The position numbers and the translations under genes were made by a program. Positions 48,470-63,300 of a stretch of DNA of 64,000 nt are shown piece by piece. The stretch comes from Taenia hydatigena (Eukaryota > Platyhelminthes > Cestoda > Cyclophyllidea > Taeniidae), in assembly GCA_036345935.2 (NCBI GenBank), contig JADWOT020000008.1, positions 10,949,554-11,013,553 of the forward strand, in the 5' to 3' direction. Positions within the stretch are counted from its first letter, which is position 1; each line of letters opens with the position of its first letter. Below the pieces are notes generated by a model that was not told where the DNA came from, made no database searches, and worked only from the letters and a program-made list of their open reading frames with translations.

Positions 48470-51400
48470 TTCCACGAAACCGGAATATGGAGAATACCCT
48501 CAAGGCATTGTTCCACCTTCATTGCCATTTATACTTAATTTTAACTTATATCGCTTCCCATATAACAGATCACACAAATGCTACCTTTATCAGCAACGTA
48601 GTGCCGTCAAACTACACGCATTGTAACGTATTTAACGCACTCAAATGGCAGATAAGCAGTCCACAAATCCAAAATAATGCTTGTGTTCAACGAGTTATAT
48701 GTATCTTTACATTTGTGTGTAGTGCTGGCGCTATGTAACGTTTGGAAAATTACTTGGCAAAGATGAAAACCTGATGTTGTTATTATTGCTAGCTTAAAAG
48801 GGTGTATATGGTGGCTTGCAATAATTTATTTACTGCCGTTATTTAATTAACGAGTACATATTGACTTATTAAGAATTAAATCTAAAATTTGACTGCTTCT
48901 ATGAAAAATTTCGTGTTTAAGGGACAGAGAGCGAATTTCAAAATCTTTGCGTTAGTCAGCCTACGACACTTGTCATTAAGGATTAAGCAAAGCAAATGAT
49001 CAATGATAAGCCCAACGCTTAGCTACCTAGCATCCGCTCTTGCTATATAGTCATGGGTTAAAGAGGCGATATAGCGCATAGAAATTACTTCGACTCAGGA
49101 TACTTAAGTTTCGCTATTTATTTTATAGTTGAAAATCAGGATATGTGTCCTAAGCCTCATTATTTTCAATTTCTTTGATCAGCCAAATAAAATCTCGATA
49201 GTTTCCATTAGGCAGTTGGGGGAATGCCTGCACTGTGTCCATTCGTCAATCGAACGCACCCTCTGTGGGGGCCAAGCGCGTTCCACAAGGCTGGAGTGCC
49301 AAGCTTTCACGATCCAGCCAAATGGTATGATGAAAATTTGTGGTGGACGATAGCCGAATGAAAAACTGCAGCTGGATGCACTTACTAAATATAGCTCCTA
49401 TTCGGTGGGGATTTCTTGGACATAATGGCATCACTAAAGTTATGCACACCAAATAAAGCTAATGAGGTTTAGGAATCGCGTCGAACCAATCTTCATTTGG
49501 TGTGCTGTTCACTTTGTTCATCATAAATCAATATAACAGAAAAGTTTTATTTTAACGGTGAAGTATGATTCTAAACAATGCTTTAAAATGTGACTTCTTG
49601 ATACTTACATTCATTCTATCAGGGGAAGGTAAGTAAAGGCAGCCCTGTAAAAACGTCTGCTTAATGCGAAGGGATTAGTTTAGCCTGAAAACGTCCGCCA
49701 TTTATTTAATTTGTTACCGATCACGATTTGTGATTTTCATTACGCTCACGGTACAACAGTGCAAAGTGGCCACATTACATAAACAAAGTCATTTAGATTT
49801 CATAAAATAGAATTCTGAGTTTGGATGCAGTTGACCCTGTAATCCATTTTGTTAAGGCAGGTATAGGATGCCTAAATATGCTGCTGCTAAACATCCTCTA
49901 AGTTAACACGTAAGTTGATGTTAAAATTGCTTCACTTAAATCGGTTGTGATGCATTTTGGCGTATGAACATAAAATTTAAGGCGCGTTCACATCATCTGA
50001 AAGATATGGGAAGCCTAGTGAGGCTTCTTAGACTTCCTTACCACGGTGTTGAGAGAGGCTGCATTTGTTTGACAAAAGGGACAACGCTAAAGGTAGCGAT
50101 AAATTGACAGCAATAATGTAGGCAACACATATCAGGACTGCAAACTTTTTATCATAGAAGAGGACGAAAATGCCCCTACATGTCCGCAATCTATACCGGA
50201 CCGCCTTAAAATGGCCGTTCATAACACAAATGACACTATAGGTGGGTTGCATTGGGGTCGCTCCCTTTTCACTCGCATGTGATGAAGTTCATGTGCAAGG
50301 TGAACAATTGCGGTCGGCTCGTAAAACTCCACCACCTGGATATTGTGCTCATACAAGCCCCCTTTTCATTCTCTTCCTCTACCCCTCAACGTCAGAGAAC
50401 TCCTTGTCCAGAATAAGCGGCCAAGCATAAAGTTGAGGCGTTATTTAAGCTCCACACGCTCTCATATCGGAATCATCCAGTCAATGGATTTTTACCTAAT
50501 GTTGCAACGATGAAAGTGACTCCTTAACATCATCTCTATTTATTGTCCTTACCTTCATTTTAACTTAGGAAACCGTGAAACTTTGCAACCCGTGGGATCT
50601 TACTAAAAGGAGCACTTGTGATTTGGTCCGCAGTGTTATGCAGAAATGATCTAAACATTCAATTCCGCCAGCTGAATTGTGTTTTCACAAATTAAGACTG
50701 ATGGAAAAACCATTGATTATTGAAAGGGATAATCTGGCATTTCTAAGCCATTTCTGGAGAGACATTTTGTCCATTTTTACGGCTCGGCACTCTAAATTAA
50801 CATCTCATATGACTTCCGTAAATTTTTTTCTAGGATTTGACGACAGAGAGTATTTCATCCCGAAGAAAATTCATTTTGCCGGCAGAAAATACCATCAGAG
50901 ATACCCACACTATGTGTTTATTTTAGAATACATAACAAATTCCAATAGCAAATTTATATTTTAAAGTAAGTTTGCAGGGCAAATAATTTATGAGCCTAAG
51001 ATAAGGTATGCTCTTGTCGGTGAAACTTTTCAGACAGCAGGGCATCGTGGAGAAGGGGCTGTTAATTTGAAATATGGGCCAAATAGTTTTGATTGGCTGA
51101 TTCAGCCTTGTTGATACCAACTCCCTTTACAGGCATGAAAGTTTCACTGCATGGTGGAAAGGCTCAAGCTCATGTAACAACTTCCTTGAGTTGCTGGTGC
51201 AGCAAAGTGTAGCAAAAGGCGTCAATGGTCGTAGGCGTCTGGAACGTAGTGCTTGCAACCTTCGGCAAGTGATGTTTTGCGCGTCAACAATCCTCAGTTT
51301 ATTTCAGCTGTACCTTTGTGAAGAAGGCAAAAAAGTACTGCAAAAATTAGACTAAACCAGTGTAACTTTCTCCTGCCTTTATTTTAATAAGATTTACCAC

Positions 51401-53225
51401 ATTTTAAGCTGGCAAAATGTTGCTGGGTCGGATGCGTAAGGGGTAAAAAGCTAGTAACAGAAGACGCTTGACACAAAAATTAACACAATTTTGGTTTCAT
51501 TTTTAACCTGATGAAAATCGCCCTTAACTTTAAACTTACACCTCCCATGTCTAGAGGTGGTAGAAGACAACATTAATTTTGATGCTTTCAGCCAGAGAAT
51601 GCACACTCTCATTGATTTGGTACCGTTATGTAGTCAGCATTCAGCTGAGTCAGCAGAAATCATGATAACCCTTTCGTTCTGTTAAGTAATAATGAAGGAA
51701 AATGTGTTGCGCGAGGTCGCTCTACCAAGGCAAAATAAGCGCAGATCAAAATATAAATGCTGTTATTTAATGTAACTTAAGTAAGCATGGAGTAGTAGCA
51801 TTTAAAATGGCAACAAACCCCCTTAAAATTAATCCCAGAAGTGGGTAGTGGGCGATGGAAAAGTTTGTATTGATTTTTCAGAGAAAACACTGACAGCAGA
51901 GTGCGAATCGCACAAAAAGCGACTGACATCCTCTCACTTGCATGCAAGGTATACTTATTTGTGCCAATGGTGGTTCCGAGGTCGAAACTATGCAGATTTT
52001 TAAATTTAAATCACAAAGCATGTTTGTATATTCATTCAGTCAGTTAAACAAATGCCCTCCATTGAGAGCTTATAATGAAAAAAGTAGTTGACGTCTTTGA
52101 AATAAGGCAAAGATATGGCCATTATAACAGTGGATACCACGGAACGGCGCAGTTATTCCTGATAGTTTTGTGTAATTTTGGCTCTAGGTAAAAAAGGCAA
52201 AGATACAAATGCAAATTATTCGACTTTTGGTCCATGTCATTATTTAACAGTTGACAAAATAAAAACACCTCCAAAAACAGATCGCTTTATTAGAAGCGAG
52301 CCAGAATAAGGGCACAGGCACAGTCCTCTTTCTTGCTAACTCTTCTATGAACCATTCGAGTATTTTATCCTCTTATGTCTTGTGGCTGTTTTAGAGCAGA
52401 TGAGAATGAAAGAAAATCAGTATAAAATTGATACCTCATCTAAAGGGTAACCGGTTTGGTTGCATTACGCCTATCTGTTTCCCTGGTAGGTTGGAGAATA
52501 AGGACATCAATATAGCACTCGAATTTTAAAACATGAAGTGCAATGGTTGTAAAATATCAAACACCTTCAAGGTGTTTGGTTCTACTTTTGAAATCAGGAA
52601 TCTTTATCAACTTCTTGAATTGCCAAAGAAATTTATGAGTGGTTCAATTCGCATACACCTTTCAAGAAATATTAATAAATAGTGTAAGTTTAATGTTTGT
52701 GTTTCTCCTTCTTAAACTGCGAATGTCCAAAGGGAAGTCTTTGTCCATACCATTGGCTGAGGTGAAGGTTTAAGATAAAAATTGTAACCTCTATGAGCAA
52801 TTTCATTTTGGGTTGTAACTATTGGAAATTTAAACCTTACTGTCTGCGATGGAAGCAGCTCTTACCTAATCAGGAATAAAGAGATGGATTTAAAAGCTTT
52901 TGTGTGCTTTGTTAACGCTTGGAACAAGAAGAGATTCAGTTAATTTAATTTTTTCAACATTCACTACACATTGGCTGCCACTATTTTTTAGTCTCTAATA
53001 TTTGTAATAGTTTGTTAAAATCACTTCAGCTGAGATAACTAAAATATAAATTGAATAGGGCGAAGTGGAATTACGTAAAGCACAACCCCAATTTCAAATG
53101 CAGACGACTAGTCCAAGTGAGAGTTGGATGGAACAACAAGAATTAAAAAAAAACATTCAGCGCTGGTGAAAGTAGAGTGGTCTCTTTTGCGTGACCACTT
53201 CTCGCATCATTAATTTTCCAGCACG
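48470..53225. other. No convincing gene
   Basis: Downstream flank of TRPA. Open frames at 48403-48738 and 50701-50964 have no domain or supported splice partner. Confidence 0.4.
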
Positions 53226-53262
53226 ATGGAGCAGGTGTCTATCACGCCGGCCGATCGATTAG
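53226..53262 (+). CDS. Possible first coding exon of the SoxB gene
   Basis: ATG in a GC-richer patch encodes MEQVSITPADRL plus one base, ending at a GTGGCG donor. It joins the acceptor at 57332 (TATTGTGTTGCAG) in phase and reads on through [17 protein letters not shown]. The whole model would then be 614 residues. An upstream CATTAATTTTCCAG lies four bases before the ATG. The link rests on phase alone over a 4.07 kb gap. Confidence 0.3.
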
Positions 53263-56200
53263 GTGGCGCTGATTAAGAATTCAGGAGAATGCGAGGCAGC
53301 AAGAGAAGCAAGGCAGCGATGGAACTCCACGGAGCAGGTTGTGAACTTGCATGCGCCCTCCTCACGTGGTATCGGTTGTATTTGATTTCAACCTCATTAT
53401 TTATATAAACGCCGTCATTATTAGTGTTATTTCTCCTGCGAGACAAATTTTCAATGTGTAGCACAGGAGACGGTGGAAAAGATGGAACGATAGTCCCTAT
53501 TTGCAAGGGTTATGCTTTTAACTGAGAGTGGTTTGGTGTTTAACAGATTTTCTTAGGTGGGCTAAATTCTTCATGAATACACGCCCACAGGCTGTTTGTA
53601 AAAATGTCAAGTTCGCGTACCCATAAATCTAGCAAAAGCATAAAATGCGCCTTTTGCCCTGAAAAGGTTGGCAACCAATAAATTATCATATATTTTGGAA
53701 GGTTGGCCCAGTAATCAAGGTGTATTTTGATGTTTTAAACAATACTTGTGCTCCACATGCGACAGTGTAGCTCCGAAGAGGAGTCGTAATGACCTGCATA
53801 CCACTTTGTAAATGCCTTCTTGACATTTCAATACCTATGAGGGAATAAAAATTACAACATCTGAGTCACATTTTCAGTGAAGTTTGTACTGACCTGACAC
53901 TGTCATGCGTCAGTCAATGCCTCTGACAGCCAGTATAATAAATGATTTTCATTCTTTGAATTAATTAGAAATACAATGCTGCGAGCATGAAAGGTAAGGA
54001 TGCGGGATTTTTAAAAGATTTTTAAGTCTAATGTAAGCCTTTTGAAGCATTAAGGCAGACATCGTGAGTTATACTTTCTCATTGGCTGATTCAGAGAGAA
54101 CTATGTTAAATATTTAGACAAAAAAGACATTAAAATAAAGCTTTCCACATAGTGCCTGTAATAATCGGAAATATTTTCGGGTTCTCGTGTTTACGCAAGT
54201 CGGTCAATCGGTCTTGTGCTATCGAAACACAAGTTCTCTCAAATCACATCGTAACATCCTCCAAATGCGAAAACATCATTTGGACAAGGGCAATACATCA
54301 AAAGACAGTCGTATTATCCGTAATTCTTCATTCGATTTAACAAAACCAAGAAAAAAGCTTCAATTTGTTTTCGTTTCTAAAATAAGGAGGCTATTACTGT
54401 ATTACCAGATTTCTGAATGTAATAGGAAAGTTACCAATAGGGATTAAATAAACTCTTATTCTATTGAGGCAAATGCTGTTATAGCAGCACTGTCCATTAA
54501 GTGAAACTAGGGTACTAACATGGAAGCTACTATTTCTGGTGGGAAGTGAAGTGGACCCTGCCAAAGCCTCGAGGAAGAAATAACTTTTGTTTCAAACAAA
54601 TTTTCGGATGCCAACATCCTTTTATTATTTAAATACTTCACTTAATAAATGGATTGTTTACATGTGCGCTTCTGACACCAGTGAGGCAGCATAAGAAACT
54701 CTGAAGTCCATTGTATTACCTTTGCTGGAGCAGATAAAACTTGGTTTATTGCCGACACCTTGTTCTAAACCGCAGCATGTGTTTACTAGCACAGCAAACG
54801 CAAGAGCCCAAGTTGATGCCAGATGCTTCACTGTTTTGCCTCATGAATAAGTATGGGCGGAATTCAGGAAAAAAGCGATTGATAGTACTGTCTACTGGCC
54901 ATGTTCGCTGGAAAGGTTGCTACGAAATGAGAGCCTATTGAAGGGCAAAATTACGGAATTGGCTGTGATGTTTGAAACAAATCAATTTACGCAGACAAAT
55001 TTAAATGGGATTAATTAGATCAAATCGGGCTTTGGAATCATCCTTTTAAACTAAACGGACTTTATCTTATGCAGACAAGAGAAAATATAAATGCAAATAG
55101 ATGCTTTGTCTTTAGTGTCTAGAATAATGTACTTATTATCGTGTGCTACGCTGAACTCTAAGGGCCTATCAGCAGAGGTCGAAACTTACCCACCATATTT
55201 CCTCCAATTTCACTGAGTTATTAGATTATTCGAAAAGCAAAATGCTTCAAATGAAGTCTGTCACCGGAAACGCTTATCTTTATCGCTGTTGATATAATTT
55301 AAACCTCCGATTTTCACAGTCCAACCAAGAATACGCAGCTATCGTTTGGAGCATGGTATTTTGGTTTATTAGAACCGTTAGAGAGCTTTGAAAACTGATG
55401 GTTTGGATTCTAACGAAACTGACAAAAGCTGTAATGGTCGATGGCATGATGCGCTCAGTTGAATGCAAGATGCAACGAATATAATGCGAATGGCTTCGCC
55501 TCATCAGGTGCAGAGGATATATGGAATAAGCATTACATGAGAAAGGAGATTGGTCGAAGGAACTTGAATGGCCGCGTGGCAGATTGGAAGTGAGATAGTG
55601 CGCATAAAAGGTGGGGGGACGATGAGCAGCGACAACCGGAAGGCGCTTAAAAGAGGTCTTTTGGTGCCGGAGGTCGCACGCTGTTTGCTAGCGCGCATCC
55701 GCTGAGGATATGTTAAGATAAGATCGCAAAGCGTGAGAATCTGCAAAGGAAAATTTATTCTAAATAATATTTGTGCAGAAAATATGAAGAACGCCTTCTA
55801 TATCTCGCACCATTTGGAGATCTACGTAATTATCTTTTCCTTTTCTCAAAACGTGTACATTGAATGCCGGCCAACGGTGTAATTATGGTGCTGAAAAACT
55901 TAAGGCAAAATAAATTCCATTTTGGTAAATATAACTAGCTTACCCATGCACTCGCTAAGTATACACGATGCTCATTAAATAATAAACTTTGGCGTTCGTG
56001 CGTTAATACTTTTCGTTCATCATTTGGAGCAACAAATGTATTCAAAATCTCCCATCATTCCTCCTGTACCATAGCTAAATCAAAGCAACTAAAGTTATTC
56101 ACGGTTTTTTGTAATACACTGCTTCATTAAAGGCTTAAAAATAAAAAAAATGTCTCATCTCTAGTGCAGCTTCGATGTATATGTTTAAAAGGCAATATCG

Positions 56201-57228
56201 GAAGCAAAACATCATCATTACAGCGCTGATTGGCGTCAAGTCATGGGAACCACAGAATTCAAACTCTGTTTCTTGTTGTTTGCGATTTTGATTAGAGCTA
56301 AAAAATTAACTGAAATGAATTACAATCGTGCTGAGGCCCCATGGCTTTGCATGCGATTATGCCAGCTCTAGCGATGCTCTTACTGATGTAGGATTATTCC
56401 GCAGCTAAGAAAATTCATTATCTGCGTTAGAATACAGGGGAATTTCCTCTCCTAAGCATACTTCCCAAAAATTACTAACAAGACATCATAATTCACCAAT
56501 CACCAACAGCTATTCATCACCGATACAATTTTGGTTGTTTTTATCTCAGCAAGGTTGACCCGTAAGAAATTTGGGGTTCCAAAATTACTCTGAGCCTTTG
56601 ATTTCCTACTATACGTTTCTATCGCGCATTGAAATAAAATATTAATGAATTCGCCTCATTGAAAATAGCAGCTGTTTTGATGTAGCCTACACGTTAAAAC
56701 CACCTTTTATCCTAATAACTGGCGTCAAAATGATTTATCAATGAATTCGAGCACTAACTATTTTGTTAAATGTTGGTTTTAGAGTATGAATTGGTTAAAA
56801 CCTTTGGTTCATGTATTTTTAGAGGCAGTTAACTCAAGCCAGTTGGTACTAATGGTCATCCTCTTCCCGAGACTCCCCCTTTCCCAAACGGTGTTTGGAT
56901 CACAATATTTTTGGTATTTCTCTTCTAAGGACAGCATACAGACGTGTACTCAAACTGATTGCCACCCTCACGGAGACGTGACAACACGCTTACTCTTGCC
57001 GTCACGGGCACAACCTACACATGCGCACGCATCCGTCATACACGCACTGCAGGTCTCACGGTTGCACGGACGGTGGGCACGCACCTACGCACAGGCATGC
57101 AGGTGAAGGGAAAAAGGGTTTGCTCACCCCTGGCCAGGGCAGCGGTTTGGGTGGGGAGGGGGCGAAGAGAGGAGGAGAGGGGAGTTGAGAGAGGCAGGGA
57201 CGGATGTGCTTACGTCTGGGCCTCTAGA
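53263..57228. other. Gene-free stretch; possible SoxB intron or promoter
   Basis: AT-rich with scattered short frames. A purine-rich segment (about 57147-57198, with GGG, GGGG and GGGGG runs) lies at its right end. Confidence 0.4.
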
Positions 57229-57263
57229 GCGCGCGCGCATGCGCACACACGCACACGTACACA
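57229..57263. repeat. Alternating purine-pyrimidine (Z-DNA-prone) tract
   Basis: Thirty-five bases of unbroken purine-pyrimidine alternation (GC steps, then mixed GC, CA and GTAC steps). It sits about 70 bp before the splice acceptor of the SoxB N-terminal exon and about 100 bp before the ATG at 57362. Confidence 0.8.
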
Positions 57264-57332
57264 ATAGGCTTAGCAGTTTCTCTAGTAGAGGCTCATACAG
57301 CTATTGCTCACTTGTATTATATTGTGTTGCAG

Positions 57333-60300
57333 ACGCTTCTAAGAGACTCTTGTACACCAGCATGTGGGAATGTGAATCACCAACATTCTACGGTTACGGC
57401 CAAAGCACTACGACTGCTCCGGACTTTCATGTCACCAGCGCCACTGTCGCCATTCCTAACACTGGTGCCGGCGTCACCGTCGGTGCAGAGTCCGCGAGGC
57501 TTCACGGCCCAACAAGTGGTGGCAGTAGCAATGGTGCCGAGGGATACGCAGGAACAGCGAACTCATTGGCTAACTTCTGTACCAATATCACCGAGACTGA
57601 CGACGCTCTGAAGCAGGTCCGTGGAGGCGGCTTCCTTGCAGAGTTTGAGAGAGATGACGAGGAGGTGGTGGCTGAGGAGGGAGGAGGCTCCGGCAGTACA
57701 GGTGGAGATATTAGTCCACTTGGCGAAACGAAAGTATGCTCCATTGTGAAGTGCACTCAGCTAAGTAACAATGGAGTGGACGCCCTGGCTGATGGAAATG
57801 AGGTGGCTAGTGTATGGGTGAGATGAGTTCCTGAAATTTCCATTCTTCCTCTGATGATGGGAACTTGCATTCACCACTCCGTTTTTCTAAAAATAGGTTC
57901 TAGATTAGTAATATGTTAATTTCCATGCACCATTTATCTCTCAAAGTGTTGTAGAAATATTTTATAGTCTTATTTTATTTTAGAAGCTAAAAGTTTTGAG
58001 GTAGATTGCCTGCATTAATATCAATTATTCACGATTCATTGAGAAATAGTCCATTCCCACAAACACTGTTTAACTAATCCCAAGTAAAATTTCTCCCAAA
58101 CATCAGTGTAACTAAGCATGCCATTATCTCCTGAAGTTAATGAGGCTACACCAAAGAAGCTCAATGCATTAAAATATTTTATCTTTATTTAGGAATGAAC
58201 CCTCAATTTATTTTTAATGATTACAAGCCTGTCGTTTAGCCTTCACTTGGCAGTATTCCAGCTTATTAAAATCATTGCATTCGGCAGTTTTGAATTCACC
58301 ATCTGTAATGAGATTACCCTTACAAATCATTACCTTTTGATCGACACTTTCCGTTTAGCGATGCTGCTACGTCACCCAAACTGCAGACGAGATTTCAGCA
58401 CATCAACTTTCTCTTAGTTCCGCCAGTGTATGGGGAAAATATAATCCGGTATCGCAAATAGTTTCTGGCCTTTGAGAATAGTCAGTACCAGTCAATATGG
58501 GTGTTACAGAGGCTTCATCAATTCCAACACAAAATTACCATTCATTTCTGCAGACTCCATCTCTTTAGCGCTGATGCGCATGGAAGAAATATGCTTATCT
58601 TTGGGAAGGAAAAAAATGCCTTCCTTCCCTCACGAAGAGTTTCGTGAATTATGTCGATCTTTAGAATTTGCTATCCCACAGTGATGCTTAGTAAAATGGT
58701 CCTCTGTAGGCAGAAATCAGAGAGCTGTTGCTAATTTGTCCCGAGAACTTGGAAGCTCCACAGCCTGTGGTGTGTCTTCAGAGAATAAAGACAATTGCAC
58801 GTTGCAGACCCTAATTTTGTTTTATTTGTCTGAGGTTATTGCCCTTTTGTCGTCGAAGACATTATGGAACTTTTCTTACCATTATTCTAGAAGATGTAGT
58901 ATCAGCAGCAAAGTTTACCCCAAAACGCCTTACCTTAAATACAAGTGCATACATCGCTTATAACTTTCTGTCCCCTTATTTCAGACTACAGTTTTTGACC
59001 TTTTTGGAGGAAATATTTGTAAATTAAAATTAAAATTTAACTGAGGCAAATTACCCCTTTGGCATAAAGACACAAATTCGACCATAGCCTTAAGTAACTT
59101 AAACTGGTCAAAGACTGAACCAAATGATGTCTGCGTTGCCATACTCCAGCCAATGAAGAGACCCCATCGATTCACTTGGAAGGTGTTAATGTCTCTTCAA
59201 GGCTTACGGCCTCTTAGTCACCACGCCTTCTCTGGTGCACCGTAAAAAGCGTACAATGTATCATTACAGTATAATTGTGGTAACTCTCCTTTTATGCTTC
59301 CCACACAATACTGATTTATTTTTACAACCATACGATTGATATATTAGCAATTGGATTAGCAGTTACCGTACTGCTAACTTTTGGACAATAAAGTAGGCAT
59401 TACTTCGACTTCTACCCCCGCCAAAGGTAGGTTAGCAGGTTTTGACATTCGGCGATGTCAGTTCTAACCACAAAATTCCTAATAATCGTTCTTTTGAGTA
59501 GCCTTTTCTGTTTCTGCCTGGGATGGCACTCCATGTTTTCGGCAACTTATGTATACCTAAAATTATCTGCGTATAAGGTCGCACGGAAAGATTTTATAGT
59601 CAGAATTCTCGGTCAGCTTGCACACAATATTCACGCATCTTTGGACCGCTGATAGAATATAGATAGGATCACAGTATTTTCTGCCAGCTGAGATAATAAC
59701 TTGCCCACAAAATTTGGAACTGCAAAAGGTTGAGTGTAAGATCATGAGCCAAAGTGCCACATGGGACATCCAAATGTGTATGTTTATGGTTACGCATTTA
59801 ATAGAAGAGAGGTTGACTTGATTCTAGAATCTGCCAAAAGGCGTTTAAAAATATCTTGCTTTAAAGTTCCATTGATAAGGCTCTCTCGTTAATGCAAGAA
59901 TACTGTGACATCGAAATGACTGCTTAAGAAGTGACAATAAATGTCTTCGTTTAATCGACTAAAGTCCGACTTACAAATATCTGTGATGGATGTAACTAGA
60001 GCTGGGGAGGCATTATCTCATTTCAAATATCCGCAGATTAGGTTATCCTGTGGAAGTTTTAAAATGAAACGAATATTTTTGAGCCAACTGATCTCAAAAG
60101 CGCTAGAAAAAGGAACTAAAAGTAAATAGATTAGCTAGCTGAAAACCTGCACATTATCTTTTCATGGTGAATAAGGCCCGCGTAATTCACAGGAACGGGT
60201 GTGGGGGATGAACCTGGCCTGTTGAATTTCATTATAAGGAGAGTTAACCAAGGTTGCACACTTTAATAAAGGAAGCGGAAAGCTGATTCAGAGATATGAG

Positions 60301-63300
60301 GAGTTATAAGAAAAACACACTAGAAATGCTCTCACTCTCTATTGGCAAAATTTCAAAAACAGAGGGCAAACCTTAGCTGATGACTGCCAGTATGTAACAA
60401 ACCGCTGTGGTGTCCCAAATAATGGCCTTTTCTGTCAGATATTCTCATACGTTTACTTTGAATTCAAACCTCTTAGATATGCATTCTTTAGGCAATCTTA
60501 TGCTTAAATTAAATTGCCACAGGCACCATTTACTTTAATATTTTTACTATCAAACTTTTTCTAGCTTTTAAAATATGAATTTCCGAAGGAATAACGAAGT
60601 CGTTTATGGTCTAAACATTACCCACTCGAAAAACACAAGTCATTGTAGTTCCTGATTTTATGGTTCCCAAAACATCTATTCGCATCTCTTCTAACGTTAA
60701 AGTATTTGATGTCAGGAATAAAGTGGCGTAAGGTTGGCAAGATAAACACATTTTGCAGCAATGTATTTTGCGAAATTTACTTCGAAACGTCTCTAAGCTG
60801 AAATATTGTTACCTAAGGCCAAATTAGTCAGGTGTTTTTCTGTACCGGTGGCCTAATTTTATGCCCTCCGCATTGCCGCTGATAGTCACCTTTTCGACGA
60901 TTACCAACATGCCTTCTGCGCGTTGCATAAATGACTTCATCGTGAAGGGAGAGGGGGAAAAGGGAGGGTTAAGGGAGTGATTCACCGTCGCACTTTGTAT
61001 GTACGTGTATCTCGCCAATTCAAAGTGGACTCTTGGATTCACCAGGAGAATTCGTTACATCGGGACTAAAATAAGGCGCCTAGAGAGGGTCTCATATTGG
61101 ATTTAACTGAATTGTTAACATTCCACAGTAGTCAGGTGATAGGATACCCAAAAAAACTTAGGAATGAGCACCCTCAACAGCATGAATATGGTTTAATCAG
61201 GTCACTCCTAGGGATCGTCATTTTGCACTCTCCTGTATATTTAGGCGGAACTGTGAGAGTAAGGGCGATTTAGTGTAAACTATCCACCGTTTGTTGGTTT
61301 GTTTTAAAATTACATTACGCAGTAATAGGCTAATTGCGGTTTAGATTTTATACAGCTTTGTCAACATTGTTCGTAAAGTTAAAAGCTAGGTGCGCAGATA
61401 TAAATATGTGTATGGCACCTGAATTTGATTCCCGTCTTTGCGTGATTATTCAAGCGATAGCATCGGGTAAAACAATGAGCATTTGAAGAAGTTTGAGGGG
61501 GACGGCTGGGTGGGTGTGATTGAATCTACAAGGCTCAAGCAACCAACCGAAATGCAACTTTGCGACTGTCAAAATTGGCCATAGTTTTGCTCTGTTGTAG
61601 CTGAAAATTAACAAAGAAACCCAACATGCAGCAGCGCTGATACCGGATAAGAAGTGCGCAGCAGGATAATGCCACAAGACCACTGGACAATTTTAAAAGT
61701 AGCGTTTGTCTTACGCTTACGTTAATCTGTACAATGCATGTCTAGTAACCAGCACCCATCCATGAAGTAAATTTAAATAGCAAAGCAACCATGTTTAGCG
61801 CTTAGCCAAGTTAAAGAGGTTAACAAATGCTTATTGCAAAATTACTTAAGCTATCATGGAGCGTCATGTATTGATGAACTAGCCCTATAACTGTCAAGTC
61901 GGTTTTTCAATTTCGATGATCCGCCTATTTCTTTCAAACGACACAAAAAAAGTACTCCTACTGATGATGAAAAATTTTAATGTTATACATGGATGTCAGC
62001 AAATGAAAAAGCAATTATGTCGAATCTCTACTTTTCCTTATTTCCTTTAAAAAAGTTTTTTGTGCCTTGAGCCTGATGATAAATTTCAAATAGATTTATT
62101 TCCTTTTTCCACTCTTTTTTTTATTTTAGCAATTGTGTTGAGATACACGCAGCATCCATAAGTTTACTCTTATTTCAACAACGTTCCCCCATAACTTTGT
62201 TTCATTTAAGTTGTTCTCGGTATCGATGATTGGCCATTGCTTATAACTAAAACTTGACTGCGAAATTGTAGAACTCATCTCTGAAATCACAAGTGCTTTC
62301 ACCACCGAAACAAAAAGATGTCCACAAGGTGTCCGAAGGCGACTCGAAGGTGTTCAAGGGTTCCAGTCGGGAAAGCTCAGATAGCGGAACAACCACCTCG
62401 AAAACGGAGCGCGTAAAGAGGCCAATGAATGCCTTCATGGTGTGGTCGCGATCACAAAGACGGCAAATGGGTCTTGAAAATCCAAAAATGCACAATTCGG
62501 AGATCAGCAAGCGCCTTGGCTCCATGTGGAAAGCCCTTTCGGAGGCTGACAAGAAGCCTTATGTTGAGGAGGCAAGCAAACTGCGGGCACGGCATATGGA
62601 AGACTACCCTGACTACAAGTATCGACCACGCCGAAAGCAAAAACAGCACCACTCATCGCAGATTCCTGCTAAACAACCAGCCATCACTCATACGACAAAC
62701 CGACTGACACCTCTCAAGGCAAATCCTCTGTCCTATGACTCTGCTAAGGTTCCCCAAAAGTTCACATCACCAACTCTACAACTACAGCTGCCGACTTACA
62801 ATTCCTTAACTGACACCGATTCACTTGTACTGCACTATCGAACAAAAGTCCAGGAAAGTGATACCAGTGAAACCTATTCCTTTGAAGTCCCGACAAAACC
62901 CTACTTTGATGGAGTTTCAATCAGCTCTACACCCTGTTGTTATTCCTCAGATCAACACCAGAGCTTTCCATATGAGTACTCCTCCTACTCCGAATCCAGC
63001 ACAACCCCAATGGATTTCTTCAACCCTCCCGAGCCTCAGATGCAAACACTTATTGTAGAATACGCTGGGGCACAAGAGTCACCACAATACCCTATTAATC
63101 CGCCCAATCCTCACGCCTCAGCACCGGTGCAACCACTCCCACCTGCGCCTCCCATATTTCCACCAATGGCTCTCGCTACTGACTTTGACCAGGCGGCATC
63201 ATATAGGGATTGGAATAGGAGTTCCACCGTTGATGGAAATGTTACATGTTACTACGAGTATACCTTAGAGGAAGGGAGTGGGAGTGCGGGAGGGGATGGA

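Noticed and set aside
50701..50964. An 87-codon ATG ORF (MEKPLIIERDNLAFL...)
   Set aside because: Its length is within chance expectation, it contains no recognised domain, and no exon partner was found.
58472..58684. A 70-codon frame in the SoxB intron, considered as a separate gene or a DNA-binding exon for the N-terminal exon
   Set aside because: It has no zinc-finger or other DNA-binding pattern and does not splice in phase to 57817.
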